This document shows, in pieces, positions 22,856 to 33,944 of a stretch of 64,000 bases of DNA. The DNA lies in assembly GCA_947311845.1 (NCBI GenBank), contig CAMZMU010000040.1, positions 69,359,560 through 69,423,559 on the forward strand, read 5' to 3'. The position numbers and the translations under genes are program-made. The stretch comes from Poa pratensis (taxonomy: Eukaryota > Streptophyta > Magnoliopsida > Poales > Poaceae). Every line of letters starts with the position of its first letter. The stretch's first letter is position 1. The notes under the pieces are model-generated. The model was not told where the DNA came from and did no database searches. It worked only from the letters and a program-made list of their open reading frames with translations.

Positions 22856-24093
22856 GATTATCATGTTATAGATAAAAAGTACACACAATTGTCATGCTTT
22901 AATGGTAAACTTCTATGACGGCTACATGTCCTAAAACATATAGTTGAAAGAAAATAATCATTTGTGTTGCTAGGTCACCCTCGTAAGGCTAGCGTGGTTT
23001 GTTGTCACTCCCACATCATACTTCTTCCTTTTTACCCCCAGATAAAGGATGTTGGGCTGTATTGTGTCACTCAATACATATGCCGTTGTCACATCGGCCA
23101 TCCCATACCTACATACATCATACTTCATAATGGACAATATTCTAAACACTAGTGCAATGATTCATATTTCGTGTGCATGACCACATCTCTCTCATCTATC
23201 TACACTTGGTGGTGTCAATCACCTCATGACATGGATAAACAAGGCATTATGCATAAATCGAACCATCACATGCATCATAGAATATCTCCAAAGTATGACA
23301 AGTCATAAAAGATCCAACACAACGGTAAATGCATAACAAATATCATCTCATACCACAATATCCACCATAGGAATTACATAGATAGATCCATACTTATGCA
23401 AGGCACATCATATGGACTTCAACAATGGTCATACATAGAGAGATTAGATCAAGTTACCACCACAAACCCAAAGTCCAGGGGGTGGACTACTCCCCCTTCA
23501 TCATGGTGATGATGGTGGAGAAGATGGAGACCACCCCGGCAGCGCCCCGCCGGAGTTTTCCCCCTCCAATCTGCAGCTCCAGGTCTTCTGTTTCGTGGTT
23601 TTGTGTTTCTGTGGAGCTCCCTTCCGAAAGCCGTCGGGGACTATTTTATAGTCGTTTTTAGGTCAAGACGAAGGCACGGGGACGAAGATCGACGGCATCG
23701 GAGGCTCGAGGCCCAGGATAGGGGGTCCCACGCGGCCAAGGAATCTGGCCGCGTGGGCCCACCTCTTTTGGCACTCGGGTTTCCATTTTTTTGCTTCCTT
23801 CGCTCATACGCTTTGTTCCTTCCAAAAAATGATCCCCGCAAAATATTAGGTCATTTGGACGTCATTTGGGTCCCTGAAACATCAAAATATAGAAAATAGG
23901 GTTTTCTGCCAGTGCAGGGTTAATTCCAGAAAAATAGAGAAACTGTGAAATATTCCCAAAATCAATATAAAACAATGATATAACCCTTATGATGCAAATA
24001 TGATTGAAATATAAGTAATACAATGCAAAGTTCATGTATGCATTTTACATGCATCAAGGTGCTACAGTGATCCCCTGCTCTTGGGGGTTATCA
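22856..24093. repeat. Right LTR: inverted body (22856-24056) plus forward 37-bp tail
   Basis: The body reads as the reverse complement of 18112-19324 with low divergence (about 12 bp shorter, scattered substitutions). The tail 24057-24093 is identical in direction to 19592-19628. The body's end ...catgcatca is fused directly to aggtgctacag. Confidence 0.9.
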
Positions 24094-25943
24094 GGCGACG
24101 GCGAAGATCGAGATGGACTCGTGTTGTGGTGGTCGTCCAAGTCGTCATCATGTGGACTTGGAGGCGATGGTGGCCTTGGCGCCGTCCAGCCTGGAATCAC
24201 GATGTATTTCTTGGGCCATAGAATGAGTCCACCCTGGACATCTCCCAGTGTCCTCTCATCGTCACCTCCAGGGATTTGAAGTTCGAGTGATTCAAATCCG
24301 GGGTTAATTTGATCCACGCCGACATGAGCATAGCCATCTGGAATCTCATTGCCCAAATACAGTGCTGTAGATTCACAAGTTAAAGCATAGCCGTCCGCCG
24401 CCTTCACGGATAAGTTTCCTCTCATCAGTGCCTCATGTAGCTCACAACCTGTATTCTCAGTGATATAATCCACGGGGTAGGTTTCCTTCGATGGCTCATC
24501 ATCACCAACCCCCGTGGAAGCCACGCTGCTTCTCAGTAGAGATGGACCACCTGTTGGAGCATCTTCCTGCAGCTGATGAGTTGCCCCATGCTCGCGCATT
24601 TCATCTATTTGCTTCTGTTGGTGGCTCACGATACTTTCTAGTTTGCTCAACCGGTCTGAATCCTCCTGCTCCTTCCTCTTCTTTGCTCTTGCTCGGCTTC
24701 TATAAGATTCACGGTCCTCAGGAAACCCTTCATTCCATGGCACAACCTCACGGCCTCGTGTTCGTCCTCCTTTTTCTTTATTACCGAGGGCCTTTGTCAG
24801 CTCGTCGTTCTCTCTGTCGGGAATAAACTTTTCCTCTCGAGCCTCGGCGAGTGCATCAAGAATTTGCTTCCGGGATATAGGAGTTTCTTTCTTTTCATCA
24901 ACTATTCGATCCCCTGTTTCCATGTCATACTCCGCCCCATGCGCAAGCATCCAATTTCTGACCCTATGGGGCCAGTTATGTGTAACTGGGGTGATCCCTT
25001 TATTGCGCAGCTCAGGCTCAATCATATCCCACTTAGGCTCGGCACTTATGTAGCCACCTGCCCCCATCTTATGGTGATATATCTTTTTCGCTGCATTTTC
25101 CTTTTTCTTTTTCGATCTTTGCTTAGCTAGTTCTGATTCCTTGTATTCCAGAAATGCCTTCCAGTGAGGCCGCTGCCTCTCTAGTGTGCTTGTGAAATCT
25201 GGAGCTTTCTTTTTCAATTGCCAATCACGGTATAATCTGTTCTTGTAATTGTTGAATTGTTCAGCCATCTTCTTCAGAGCGAAATGCTTGACTTTTTTCG
25301 TCATGGCTTGTGTCCTTTCGGTAGAATCCAACACCGGTAGGGTGAATTTTGCTATGAGCTTGTCCCAAAGCGTATCTTTAGTTCTGTTGCAGACCCAACT
25401 TGGTTTTTTGGCGCCCTCTAAGTTTTTTGGCTCAATCCATTCCTGAATGCTGATCGGAACATTGTCCCTAACAACAACTCCGCATTGATGCACAAACTTA
25501 GATGCGTTCGCCTTGGGCTCCAACGGTTTGCCCTCTAGAGAGACGACCTCAATTGTGAGATGCATATCATCGGGCATCCCTTTGGCATGGCCTCGTTTAG
25601 TTTCTGCAGATTGGGCCGATGCGGAGGTCTAAAATAAAAACACATGTGTTAATACATACATATAGTACTCAATTATTGCATCCTGATCAACAGAGCCTTA
25701 ACTAATACAAAAGAAATATAATGTCGAACACCTCGTCAGACAGCGGAGGTCCACGAATTAGCGAGTCATCATTGCACTCGATGCTCGTTTGCGCATAGTC
25801 TCTTTGTTCCTCCTCCATTCCTGGACCGGACTCGTTCAAAAATTCTGAGCCATCTTCTATTCCACCGACTTTTGCTCCCCCACGGGTTCACGTATAATGT
25901 CGAACACCTCATTTTCAAGGTGTCTGCTTTTGAAGTTATCCAT
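24094..25943 (-). pseudogene. CACTA plant transposase-like ORF (Transposase_24 / Ptta type), interrupted
   Basis: The start at 25943 (MDNFKSRH, then a frameshift near 25880) is typical of Triticeae CACTA ORFs. The main frame runs from 25577 to the insertion point at 24094 (about 495 codons). It includes KFVHQCGVVVRDNVPISIQE, WDKLIAKFTLP, then a basic coiled segment (NNYKNRLYRDWQLKKK), KKKKENAAKKIYHHKMGAGG, and an acidic/coiled tail before a Ser/Pro-rich region. The fold is that of the plant En/Spm-associated Transposase_24 family, not the catalytic TNP2. Translation continues on the far side of the LTR element below 18111. The frame as read through the LTR (ending NPQEQGITVAP) is a chance extension. 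Confidence 0.8.
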
Positions 25944-26255
25944 TGTGCTTAACTAATACAAAAGAAATATAAAGCAATGTTAGCATTAACTAGTACAATC
26001 TACTCTGCTAGCCAAGTGAGCTAGGCTCACTTCTTACTCCTAGGACTTCAGACTGTAAGACCCTCTACTCCTTCTTCTTCTTTCTGATTTGCGGTAGATT
26101 GAGTACAACTGTAGTACATAGTTGCTAGTTGCTAGTTCTTTGCATGAGTCCGGCCTAGTATCATCTTCTTTTGCGACATAGTTGCTAGTTGTATGATATC
26201 GTCGTGTTTGTCATAACTGTAGGACATCTTTGGTATTTGCTCTCCGGATCCTGAT

Positions 26256-26989
26256 ATGTATGCTCCGTCAGTACGCCATCCCATTCTACCGAACATGAAC
26301 GCAATCCCTATTAGTTATGCTCTTCCAGAGGATGAAGCTGCCAAGCCACTGCCTGACTCCTACGAGAAAGGTGACCCTCTTCGTTTTGTTCCCCGGCATC
26401 AAATGGTGTGGTCAGCTTCAATGTCCCTCTTTCGTTCTGAATAGGGTTTGTGAGCTCGTCCGCACGGGGATCCGTTTTGACAGAGGGTTCAAAGAGCACT
26501 ACATTAACAGAGTGAGCATTGATGTTCTTGACTTCACTGGGATTACTGTAAGCACTACGCAGATCTACAACCATCTGCGGAAGTGGAGACAGAGGTGGAT
26601 TAGGATCACTCGTCTGGCCAAAGTTGAGGGGGTAAAATGGTGTGAGCATTCGTCAACCTTGCTGATGGAGGACGATAAGTTGATTGCGCACACCACGGTA
26701 GATCATCTCGAACTCTTTCATTTCTATTGCGTATGTTCAACAACCTTCGGGAACTAACATTGTGACTCCTCAATTTTAGGTTCATCCGAAGGACGAGGAG
26801 CTGCTGAATAAGCCCATCACCAACTATGAGCAGATGAAGATTATCTACTCAATGACGAACATGCCAGCTCCTACTGTCTATAGCCCGGCGATTGTGATCC
26901 AGGCTTTGAACTACGAAGAAGAGCATTGCCTCTACGAGGACATAACAGACACGGAGAGGAGGTCCTGGTTGCGTGCCTACTGCCACTAG
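26256..26989 (+). pseudogene. Myb/SANT-like (Myb_DNA-bind_3 type) ORF of a Harbinger element
   Basis: Two exon-like blocks. Block 1 (26256 to about 26697) begins MYAPSVRHPILPNM and contains the DNA-binding trihelix-like domain around VLNRVCELVRTGIRFDRGF, STTQIYNHLRKWRQRW and ITRLAKVEGVKW. A 1-bp insertion near 26427 shifts the frame. Block 2 (26780-26989) reads VHPKDEELLNKPITNYEQMK and ends at TAG, after a plausible GT...AG intron (26698-26779). Plant PIF/Harbinger elements carry such a Myb-like second ORF, and a Harbinger-type end (ctaccaaacgcgccctta) lies downstream at 27447-27465. The frameshift argues for a dead copy. Confidence 0.65.
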
Positions 26990-27465
26990 CAGTCCGCCAT
27001 TGCCCCTTAAAACATTAGTGCATATCGTTTCTGGTTTGTAATATATTGGGAGGTGGTTTATGTTAACCCCTGAACTAATGAACTTGAGATGAAGCACGAC
27101 GAGGTCGTGCTTCAGTCGTGTTAACCCCTGCTCTAGTATGTCATTCTGAATTTGTATTTACTATGTTCAGTTAGATTATCTTTATTCCTTGTTCATTTCG
27201 TGATGGGTAACCTCACCACTAATGGTAAGAGGTAACCATATCATATCATTGCATGGAACCAAACAACGAGTACTTGCACCGTGCTTATGTTTGCATATAA
27301 CCAAATAACAGGGCTCCTGTTTTACTCCTCCTGCAAGGATTGGGCCATTGAGTAACCAAACGGCATGCATAACATGGTCTAGAGCCTGCATTAGCTATAC
27401 CAGGCACTCCACAGCCTGGTCTGGCGAGGCGCGACAGGGCCTACAGGCTACCAAACGCGCCCTTA
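26990..27465 (+). mobile_element. 3' part of PIF/Harbinger-like element, right terminus
   Basis: Follows the Myb/SANT-like ORF and ends with ctaccaaacgcgccctta, the complement of the GGGC-GTTTGGTAG terminus common in grass Harbinger elements. The matching left terminus was not found. Confidence 0.5.
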
Positions 27466-28170
27466 GTGCTATCTGGTTGCTTCAGTGGGATGCTGATACT
27501 TCAGTTGTTGCTTCGGAGGTGTTATCTGTTTTCGCAAATTTCCCACTTAATTGTCGTTGTTCAGTTGAAGCAAACCTGCACTCACACTAATTGTAAAGGA
27601 CCTGTAACCTGTAGCAAAGTACGGGCAGAGCCTCGTACAGTACGGCAGTTTGGAACCAGTGCTTGGAAACAAGAGATCAGGTTGACAATGCCGACAACAT
27701 CATCGGCGGCGGTAAGGAATCAACCAGTAGAAAAGAGAGAGCAAAACAGTGAGGCGTAGCTGCAGTGAAAACAAAACAAAAATGTTGTTTTCATGTTCTC
27801 CAGCTCGGGGAACTGCATCTCGGACAGTATTCAGACTTTCGTTCGAAGTTGTAGACATGTTCATCTGACTTGCATGTAAGTTTCAAAAGGAAAATATGGT
27901 TCCATCTGGGCATGTGTGGACGTCACTGTAGGCTCAGGATGAAGCATCCCTCCACATACCCAGAACCAGAATCATGCATTTCTGCCATGCAGTTGTCTTG
28001 TGCACGCCTGGAATTTTAACTTCTGAATTTGAGGCCGGGTATTCCCCATTTCGAAAAAGAAAAGTGCACGCCTGGTTCTCTCTGCTTCTATGCACGGAGA
28101 CAACATTTTTAGCATCAGCGTACGGCAAAAAAAAATTAACGGGGACAAAATGTTTGCCCCCAATCGATTA
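27466..28170. other. Non-coding stretch with distant copy near 45.1 kb
   Basis: No ORF recognised. About 27650-28030 aligns loosely with 45080-45430 (shared catcatcggcggcgg, ttctccagctc, tgcca-gcagttg). This may be old duplicated DNA around F-box loci. Confidence 0.35.
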
Positions 28171-28171
28171 A

Positions 28172-28560
28172 TTAAGAAGTAGTTGTAACAATGCAAATGC
28201 AAGAAATGAAAGAAACAACAACAACGACGACATGAGGACTACTCTCCCTGTACAATTTCACGTTTCGCACCCGCGATGACCCACAACCTCGTCTCCTTGA
28301 TTTTTCCGAGCATGACGAAAGGCGGCATGTGCTTGTTTTGGAAGACTCTATAATTTCTTTCGTTCCAAATCGCCCAAGAGACAAGCATTACGAGAGAGGC
28401 CATGACTTTTCGGTTAGGAGTCAGTCAACGCCCATCTTTTGCGACCAATCTTTGATAGAAAGGACCGGCCATTAGCTAAGGTCAAGCGCATGTAGCCCCA
28501 TCCAATGCTTAAGGAAAATGAGCCTTATAGGCGGAGGCCGCCGAGTATTTTCCATTAGCC
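28172..28560 (-). pseudogene. LINE (non-LTR retrotransposon) ORF2 C-terminal remnant
   Basis: The minus-strand block reads MASLVMLVSWAIWNERN, then VFQNKHMPPFVMLGKIKE and RLWVIAGAKREIV. This is the conserved segment after the reverse-transcriptase zinc-binding domain in plant L1-type LINEs (W-IW-ERN-R-F). Upstream sequence is decayed with stops, and no poly(A) tail is clear, although a short A-run lies at 28127-28135 on the plus strand. Confidence 0.7.
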
Positions 28561-29189
28561 GGGAGCTTCATACAAATATCATCATCCACGTTTTCGTTGA
28601 GTTGCGCAGGTTGTGACGAATTTGTTTTTTAAAATTGTACTTCGTGCTTCAACGTAGGGTTGTACTTTGGGGTTTATTGTACTTTGTAGCCCACGAGGGA
28701 ATTTTGATGAACACCTTTTTGGTTAGTGACTGTGTATTTAGGATTTTAGTATACTAATAATTTTGTACTTGTGTTTTTACTTTACTTGAAGTTCGTAGTA
28801 TTCATGTACTTTGTATTTTGGTTAGTGTTTTTCATTTCCTTTATTAGTATAGTTGTATTTTTGTACTTAGTCGCATATGTCGTGATTTTTTTGTACTTCG
28901 TACTATGAACTTTATTTTTATACTCTTGTATTTTTTAAAAATTTTAAACTCCTGCAACCAAAGTGTATAAAAGGAGAAAAATCAGGAACGGAGTTCTCCA
29001 TGCGACTTCAGGGTCTGATAGAGCGTCCCGCGTGTTGGTTTCGCTCGCTCTCGTGTGGCATTTGGTTTGTGCTTTTCAGCTGCTACATTCGGCTATTTGG
29101 TTATGTACGCACCAATGGTTAATGTTACTTCTTCCCATGTTATCGCACACCACCACATTTATAAAAAAATCTATGAGCGCAAAATTAAA
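28561..29189. repeat. T-rich stretch with scattered gtactt motifs
   Basis: Between about 28630 and 28920 the motif gtactt (or tgtactttg) recurs roughly ten times at irregular spacing in a T-rich plus strand. 28920-29189 shows nothing recognisable. Confidence 0.4.
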
Positions 29190-29405
29190 ACTTAAATGAT
29201 CAATCGTGTGCGACAAATTTGCCGAAATTCGTCTAAAGTGACATGCACAGGTGAACATGTTTGTACAGTACAATAGGGAGATATACTCGTCTACGAGCAT
29301 CGAACAGAAAACTTACAACACGAAAGTTGTGTGCAACAACCAGAGAAAGCTACTCCTCAAGAAAAAAAATTAAACGATAGACAATGTGCGATGAATTGGA
29401 AAAAA
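29190..29405 (+). repeat. 200-bp direct repeat, copy 1 (left of peptide gene)
   Basis: Aligns with 35235-35450 at roughly 80% by eye. Shared blocks include gtacagtacaatagggagat, gttgtgtgcaacaac and aagctactcctcaag. Together the copies bracket the cysteine-rich peptide gene. Confidence 0.75.
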
Positions 29406-30084
29406 ATAGCGACGTCAATCGAGGGTGCACCAATGCTCCTCACCATAAGTTTCAACACAAGCTTGGTATTTCCATGGTAAGGAATGGAGATGATTAGTGA
29501 GTGAAAGGCGGGTTGATGGTGGCAGCCTCATCAATCTAGAACATGTGCTTGTCATGTCACATCCATGTTTAGTTCCTTTTTAACAAGCCAAGTTGAAAAC
29601 GTAATATTCTAATAAAAACAACAAATACTCTATCGATCATATCTTTGAGATGCTTTCTAGTCGACATCTAGACCAGACTCATATAGGTAAAGGATTCACT
29701 TTTAACATCCATCTGTCACGGACTCCACGGAAGCAAAACTCATGGTCCATAAGTCAGTGGCTTGCGGACTTGTGTTCTTTCATTGAATTTTTAGCCACAG
29801 GCCCACAACATTCAAATCCAACTATCAAAATTATTAAGATAATGTGGACTAATATGTTGCTTTGAAAAAATCATGTATCATGCCTTTAAAGTTATAATAG
29901 ATAGATAGATAAGTATCAAGCATTAATACTTAGGATGGTAAAATGGCAAGAATTTATTGTGGATATTATAGCGCTCCTCGGTACAAACCGGCATTAATAT
30001 ACGACGGAACTATAAAAGGAAAGAAATCAATTCACTCCTAGTATTTGCTTTCACGTTAACCTCCAGGACTACCTAATTTTCCTC
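29406..30084. other. Upstream region of cysteine-rich peptide gene
   Basis: AT-rich and no ORF. It holds a short gata microsatellite near 29900 and leads into the TATA box. Confidence 0.4.
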
Positions 30085-30092
30085 TATATAAA
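30085..30092 (+). promoter_or_regulatory. TATA box of cysteine-rich peptide gene
   Basis: TATATAAA lies 75 bases upstream of the ATG at 30167, followed by an A-rich leader (agatcgaagaaatcaaccaa). The spacing is standard for a plant promoter with a short 5' untranslated region. Confidence 0.6.
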
Positions 30093-30221
30093 CACAAGCA
30101 CACAAATATTAGATCGAAGAAATCAACCAACAATAGTAGAAGAAAAGGACTAGCTAACTACCTCCCATGGCACGTATTACTAAGTATATGAAAGACGCGC
30201 GATTTCTCGGCCTCTCCGCGA

Positions 30222-33200
30222 TCGGCCACTGTGCTTAGCTACAGTTCGCACTGTAGATGCTACTGTGTCGAACAGCGCCCGCCGGTTTTTTTGCAAAAAA
30301 ATCCCTGAATTTTCGGAGAATCGCCAATCGGACCTCGCATCCCACAGCCCCTCGATGGAAAGGACATGTTTGTAATGACGTGAAAGCCCAGGTTCTTTTC
30401 CGTAAAATAGCCGCCACATCCCCCTCCTCCTTCTTTCTTCCCCGCGACCCGGAAGTCGCCGGCGGCGCCGACACGCCGTGCCGCCGTTTTGATCCTCCTC
30501 ACTCAAACCGACAACTACAGAAAGCTTCGCCGTCGCGTTCTTTCCCTCCTCGCCGGAAATCGCTTGCTGAGTCGCCTCAGAACCGCCGGAATCGTCACGG
30601 CCGTGGCTCTGCTCCCTCCGCCGCGTTCGGTCGGCGCCGCTCCGGCGTCCAAATCGCAGCAGCGCCGCTGCTTGCGGGTATCCCGCAACCATCCGCGCCT
30701 CACACGACCAAGCTCGCGTCCCAGATGGCGGTGCTTCGCCGGCGGCGAGCTCGCCGTGGCCGCCGTGCCTACTGTTTACGTCACCCGACGTGGTGGTGGG
30801 TCCCGTTAGTCAGCCAATCATTTTACCAGAAAAATGCTAAAAGACTGACATGTGGCCCCGCTGTAAATACACAATATCCAGAAAAAACAAAAAAAAAAGC
30901 AAAATGAATGGTTTACAATCTATTCATCAGAAAAATATGGAAAAAATATCAAAATGTGAAAATTCATGCTAATTACTTGCAATAAAATACAAACATTTTT
31001 TGACAATTTAAATTTCGAAAACATTTAGAAAAAACCTAAGTGCATTCCCTCTAACTAAATGAATTTGAATTTAAAAAAAATACACACTACATTTCCACTG
31101 ATTGTATAGCTTAATCAAATATAGCAAACTACAAACATAAAGCTGTATATATTTAAGCATTCAAAATTACTAATAAAATTTTAAACCTACTACAAACGAC
31201 AAATCGTAACGAATTTCCACATTTAGGATTAAAATATAAGAGCATCTTCTACTCAATTTCAATGATTATTTTTTTACTATATTTCCACTGACTGTATAGC
31301 TTAATTAAACCATAAACATAAAGCTATATATATTTAAGGATTTAAAATTACTATAATATTGAAACTACTCCAAACGACAAATTATAACGAATTTCCACAT
31401 TTTGAATTAAAATATAAGACCATCTCCTACTCAATTTCAGCGATTATTTTTTTACGACTTACAAATTTGCTGTTGTTTACACGAACTACATTGTTACATC
31501 TGTTTATTTTTACCAGTTAGACCCTATGTTTATTTACTCTAATTATGAACTGAATTTAGAAAAATACTAATATAAAGTATTTCCTTCAATTATGAATTCC
31601 AATTATATATTTATGACAAAAAAAACAACAAACCAAAAAAACTTTGAAACCCATTGCGCACACCTCAAAATATAAGTAAATTTTAAATTTAAGAAACTTT
31701 CAAACTACCCATACGAACTAACAAATGGCCATTTAGTTTCCACTCTACAGTTCTATCTACAAAAAAAACATACCAAAATGATAACAAAATGCAACATCAA
31801 TGGTTTACAACCTATTCAACAGAAAAAAATATGGAAAAAAAATTCAAAACGATCAAAGAAAAAAAATACTAACTACTTACAACAAATTACAAACATTGTT
31901 TGAAAATTTAAATTTAACAAATATTTAAATAAAACCTAAATGCATTCCCTCTGACTAAATGGATTTGACTTTGAAAGAAAAAAATACTTACGCACTGTAT
32001 TTCCTTTGATTGCATACCTTCATTCACTATTTAAGACAAATTACAAATATATTATACTATATAAAAATGGGTCATGTTTACAGATAAATATAACTAAACT
32101 CTCTCTAAAAAACAATAAAATTTAATAAATGATCAAATTGGCGAATATTCTTGATACAATCATAATGTATTTCATCTGATTATGAATTTACATAAAATAT
32201 TTATAACAAAATGGAAAACATATTTCACTATTTCAATTTAGTTAACATATTGGATGTGATATGAATAAACTCTTCCTAATTGTGTACTTAAATTTAAAAA
32301 TGTTTAAATAAATGGATATTTAAAGTAAATGCAAATTCACTCCCTCTAATTACGAACTTAATCCAACAAAAGACAATACAAAGTATTCCCTCAGACTACG
32401 AAATTCAATTACAAATGTACGACAAAAATTTTGTTCATAACCATAATATAGTTCCTCTAATTATGGTGCTACATAAGAAAATCGTAGTAAAATAAAACCT
32501 AATCATTCCAATTAAGCTAACATATTTAGTGTTCACATAACTTAAACCTCTCCAAGTATGAACTTAAATTTTAAAAAGGTACGTGGACAAATAAATGTTT
32601 GAAAAAAATATAAATTCATTTCCTCTAAACATAGATTGAATTTTAATTGAACTTAACAAACGCTAACAAAATGTACTACCCCCCATTGTTAAGTCAAATT
32701 AAATATTTACAATAAAACTTAAACAAATTAAAAAAAGAAATGGTAACTAACTATAACATACAATCAAAATTCAAATATGCATAATTTAAAACTTCAAGCC
32801 ATTATTTGCATTCCAATAATTTTTAATCCTGCAGAATTACCAAATGTAAACATTTCCAAATACAAATTTTACCACACATACATGTCAAACACATTTAAAT
32901 ATTTCAAACAATTAAATACTTTCCGAAACTACCTATTTTACAAACATAAAAAAATCTTCTTATCGCCACGAGTGCGGCATGACGCCGCACCACAATTTGA
33001 ATCAAACCTTAACAACTTTCCAATTTGATTCTTTCAAACATGATCATTTTGTAAACACTAAAACAATTTAAATTTGAATAACTTCCCCTTAACATATCAA
33101 CATGAACACGAAAAATAAACGTTGCCTATTTGTGGCATATGATCAAACTCCAGATTTGATTATTTCAAACTAAAATGACTTTCAAATCTAAGTATTTAAC

Positions 33201-33944
33201 AAACGTTAAAAAAAATGCAAACATGAATACCTTTCCAATTTTAATTTTTTTTAAAATTCGAATAACTTATAAGTGTAAACTTAATTTTACAAATCACAAC
33301 AGAACAAATATCAAAACAACTTAAATAATGCTTGACTACATGCATATTTAAAGAAATCACATATTCATCTCCTCTACAGATGGATTGAATTTAATAAACA
33401 TTAATACAATATTTTTTTTCTTTTGGTTTGCAACAAAACAACATCAGAATAATAATCACCATGAAGCCAAATAATTTTAACACATTTTAGCTTACAAAAC
33501 AACTGTAATTTCCCTTTTTGAATTCCAGTTTGTTGTAGTCAAGTTGTAAAAAACATTGAAATTAAATCTTTCTATTTGTTTCTTTTTTTTCATTTTTGTT
33601 TCTTGCTTTTCTTTTGCTTCGCATTACAATAACATTGCAATAATGATAAAAAAACACATTTAAGTTTGCAAAACAATTATAAATTCCCTTTTCCAATTTC
33701 AATTTGCTTTAATAGATTTGCAAAAAACATTTAAATTTATTTATGTTAAAACAGTAAAACTATTGTTTTGTTTTCGCAATAACTCAATAAGTTATAACAT
33801 TTATGCAAAGATAAATGCATTAAACAAACAACTTCACCATTTCTATTCACAAAATATATTACGTAACCAAAACAAAAAAACAAATTATATTTACAGAAAT
33901 ATCCACTCAGGGCGCGACGTGACGGCGCGCCTAAATTCAACTAG
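30222..33944 (+). mobile_element. Helitron-like insertion, about 3.7 kb
   Basis: The right end has a 6-bp stem hairpin (33911-33931; ggcgcg ... cgcgcc) nine bases before CTAG (33941-33944), with T following: the layout of a Helitron 3' end. A possible left end is A|TC at 30221-30222, which would also keep the host frame open; an end nearer 30185 is equally possible. There are no TIRs and no target duplication, as expected for Helitrons. The left 600 bp are GC-rich with no known domain. The rest (30900-33900) is strongly AT-rich and non-coding. No Rep/helicase ORF, so it is non-autonomous. Confidence 0.5.
31085..31455. repeat. Tandem duplication of about 185 bp inside the AT-rich insertion
   Basis: 31085-31265 and about 31275-31455 share atttccactga, tgtatagcttaat, acataaagct, caaacgacaaat and taacgaatttccacattt in the same order, about 85-90% alike by eye. 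Confidence 0.75.

Larger units (their letters stand above)
18112..24093 (+). mobile_element. Non-autonomous LTR retrotransposon with inverted right LTR
   Basis: 5982 bp inserted in the CACTA ORF with TG...CA ends and a near-perfect 5-bp target duplication (GGCGG/GGCGA). It has a PBS at 19639-19655 and one long ORF of unknown function. The left LTR (18112-19628) is normal. On the right, 22856-24056 is the reverse complement of 18112-19324, followed by a forward copy of only the last 37 bp of the LTR. About 268 bp of LTR (19325-19591) has no right-hand counterpart. No gag, protease, RT or integrase motifs are visible, so it depends on a partner element. The PBS and its 10-base offset match the Gypsy element at 6-15.7 kb, suggesting related lineages. 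Confidence 0.85.
6028..25960 (-). mobile_element. CACTA (En/Spm) transposon carrying two nested LTR elements
   Basis: The left terminus at 6028 reads cactagtggaaacatggcc, followed by the ctttggtcccgg-type subterminal sequence of Triticeae CACTA elements. The element body is 6028-6086, 15661-18111 and 24094 to about 25960. The gaps are filled by the 6087-15660 and 18112-24093 LTR elements. It codes on the minus strand: a plant transposase-like ORF (25943 to 24094, continuing below 18111) leads into a Ulp1-type cysteine protease ORF (about 17620-16150). No TNP2 DDE transposase domain is visible, and the right-hand CACTA terminus was not found, so the copy is truncated or rearranged there and non-autonomous. 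The right boundary is approximate. Confidence 0.8.

Noticed and set aside
24054..24093. C-terminal extension NPQEQGITVAP of the CACTA ORF
   Set aside because: It is LTR tail sequence read through by chance; the true frame continues below 18111.
30180..30907. GC-rich frames (up to 216 codons) left of the AT-rich insertion as a real gene
   Set aside because: Frames overlap on both strands, no domain, and they sit inside the insertion in the peptide gene.
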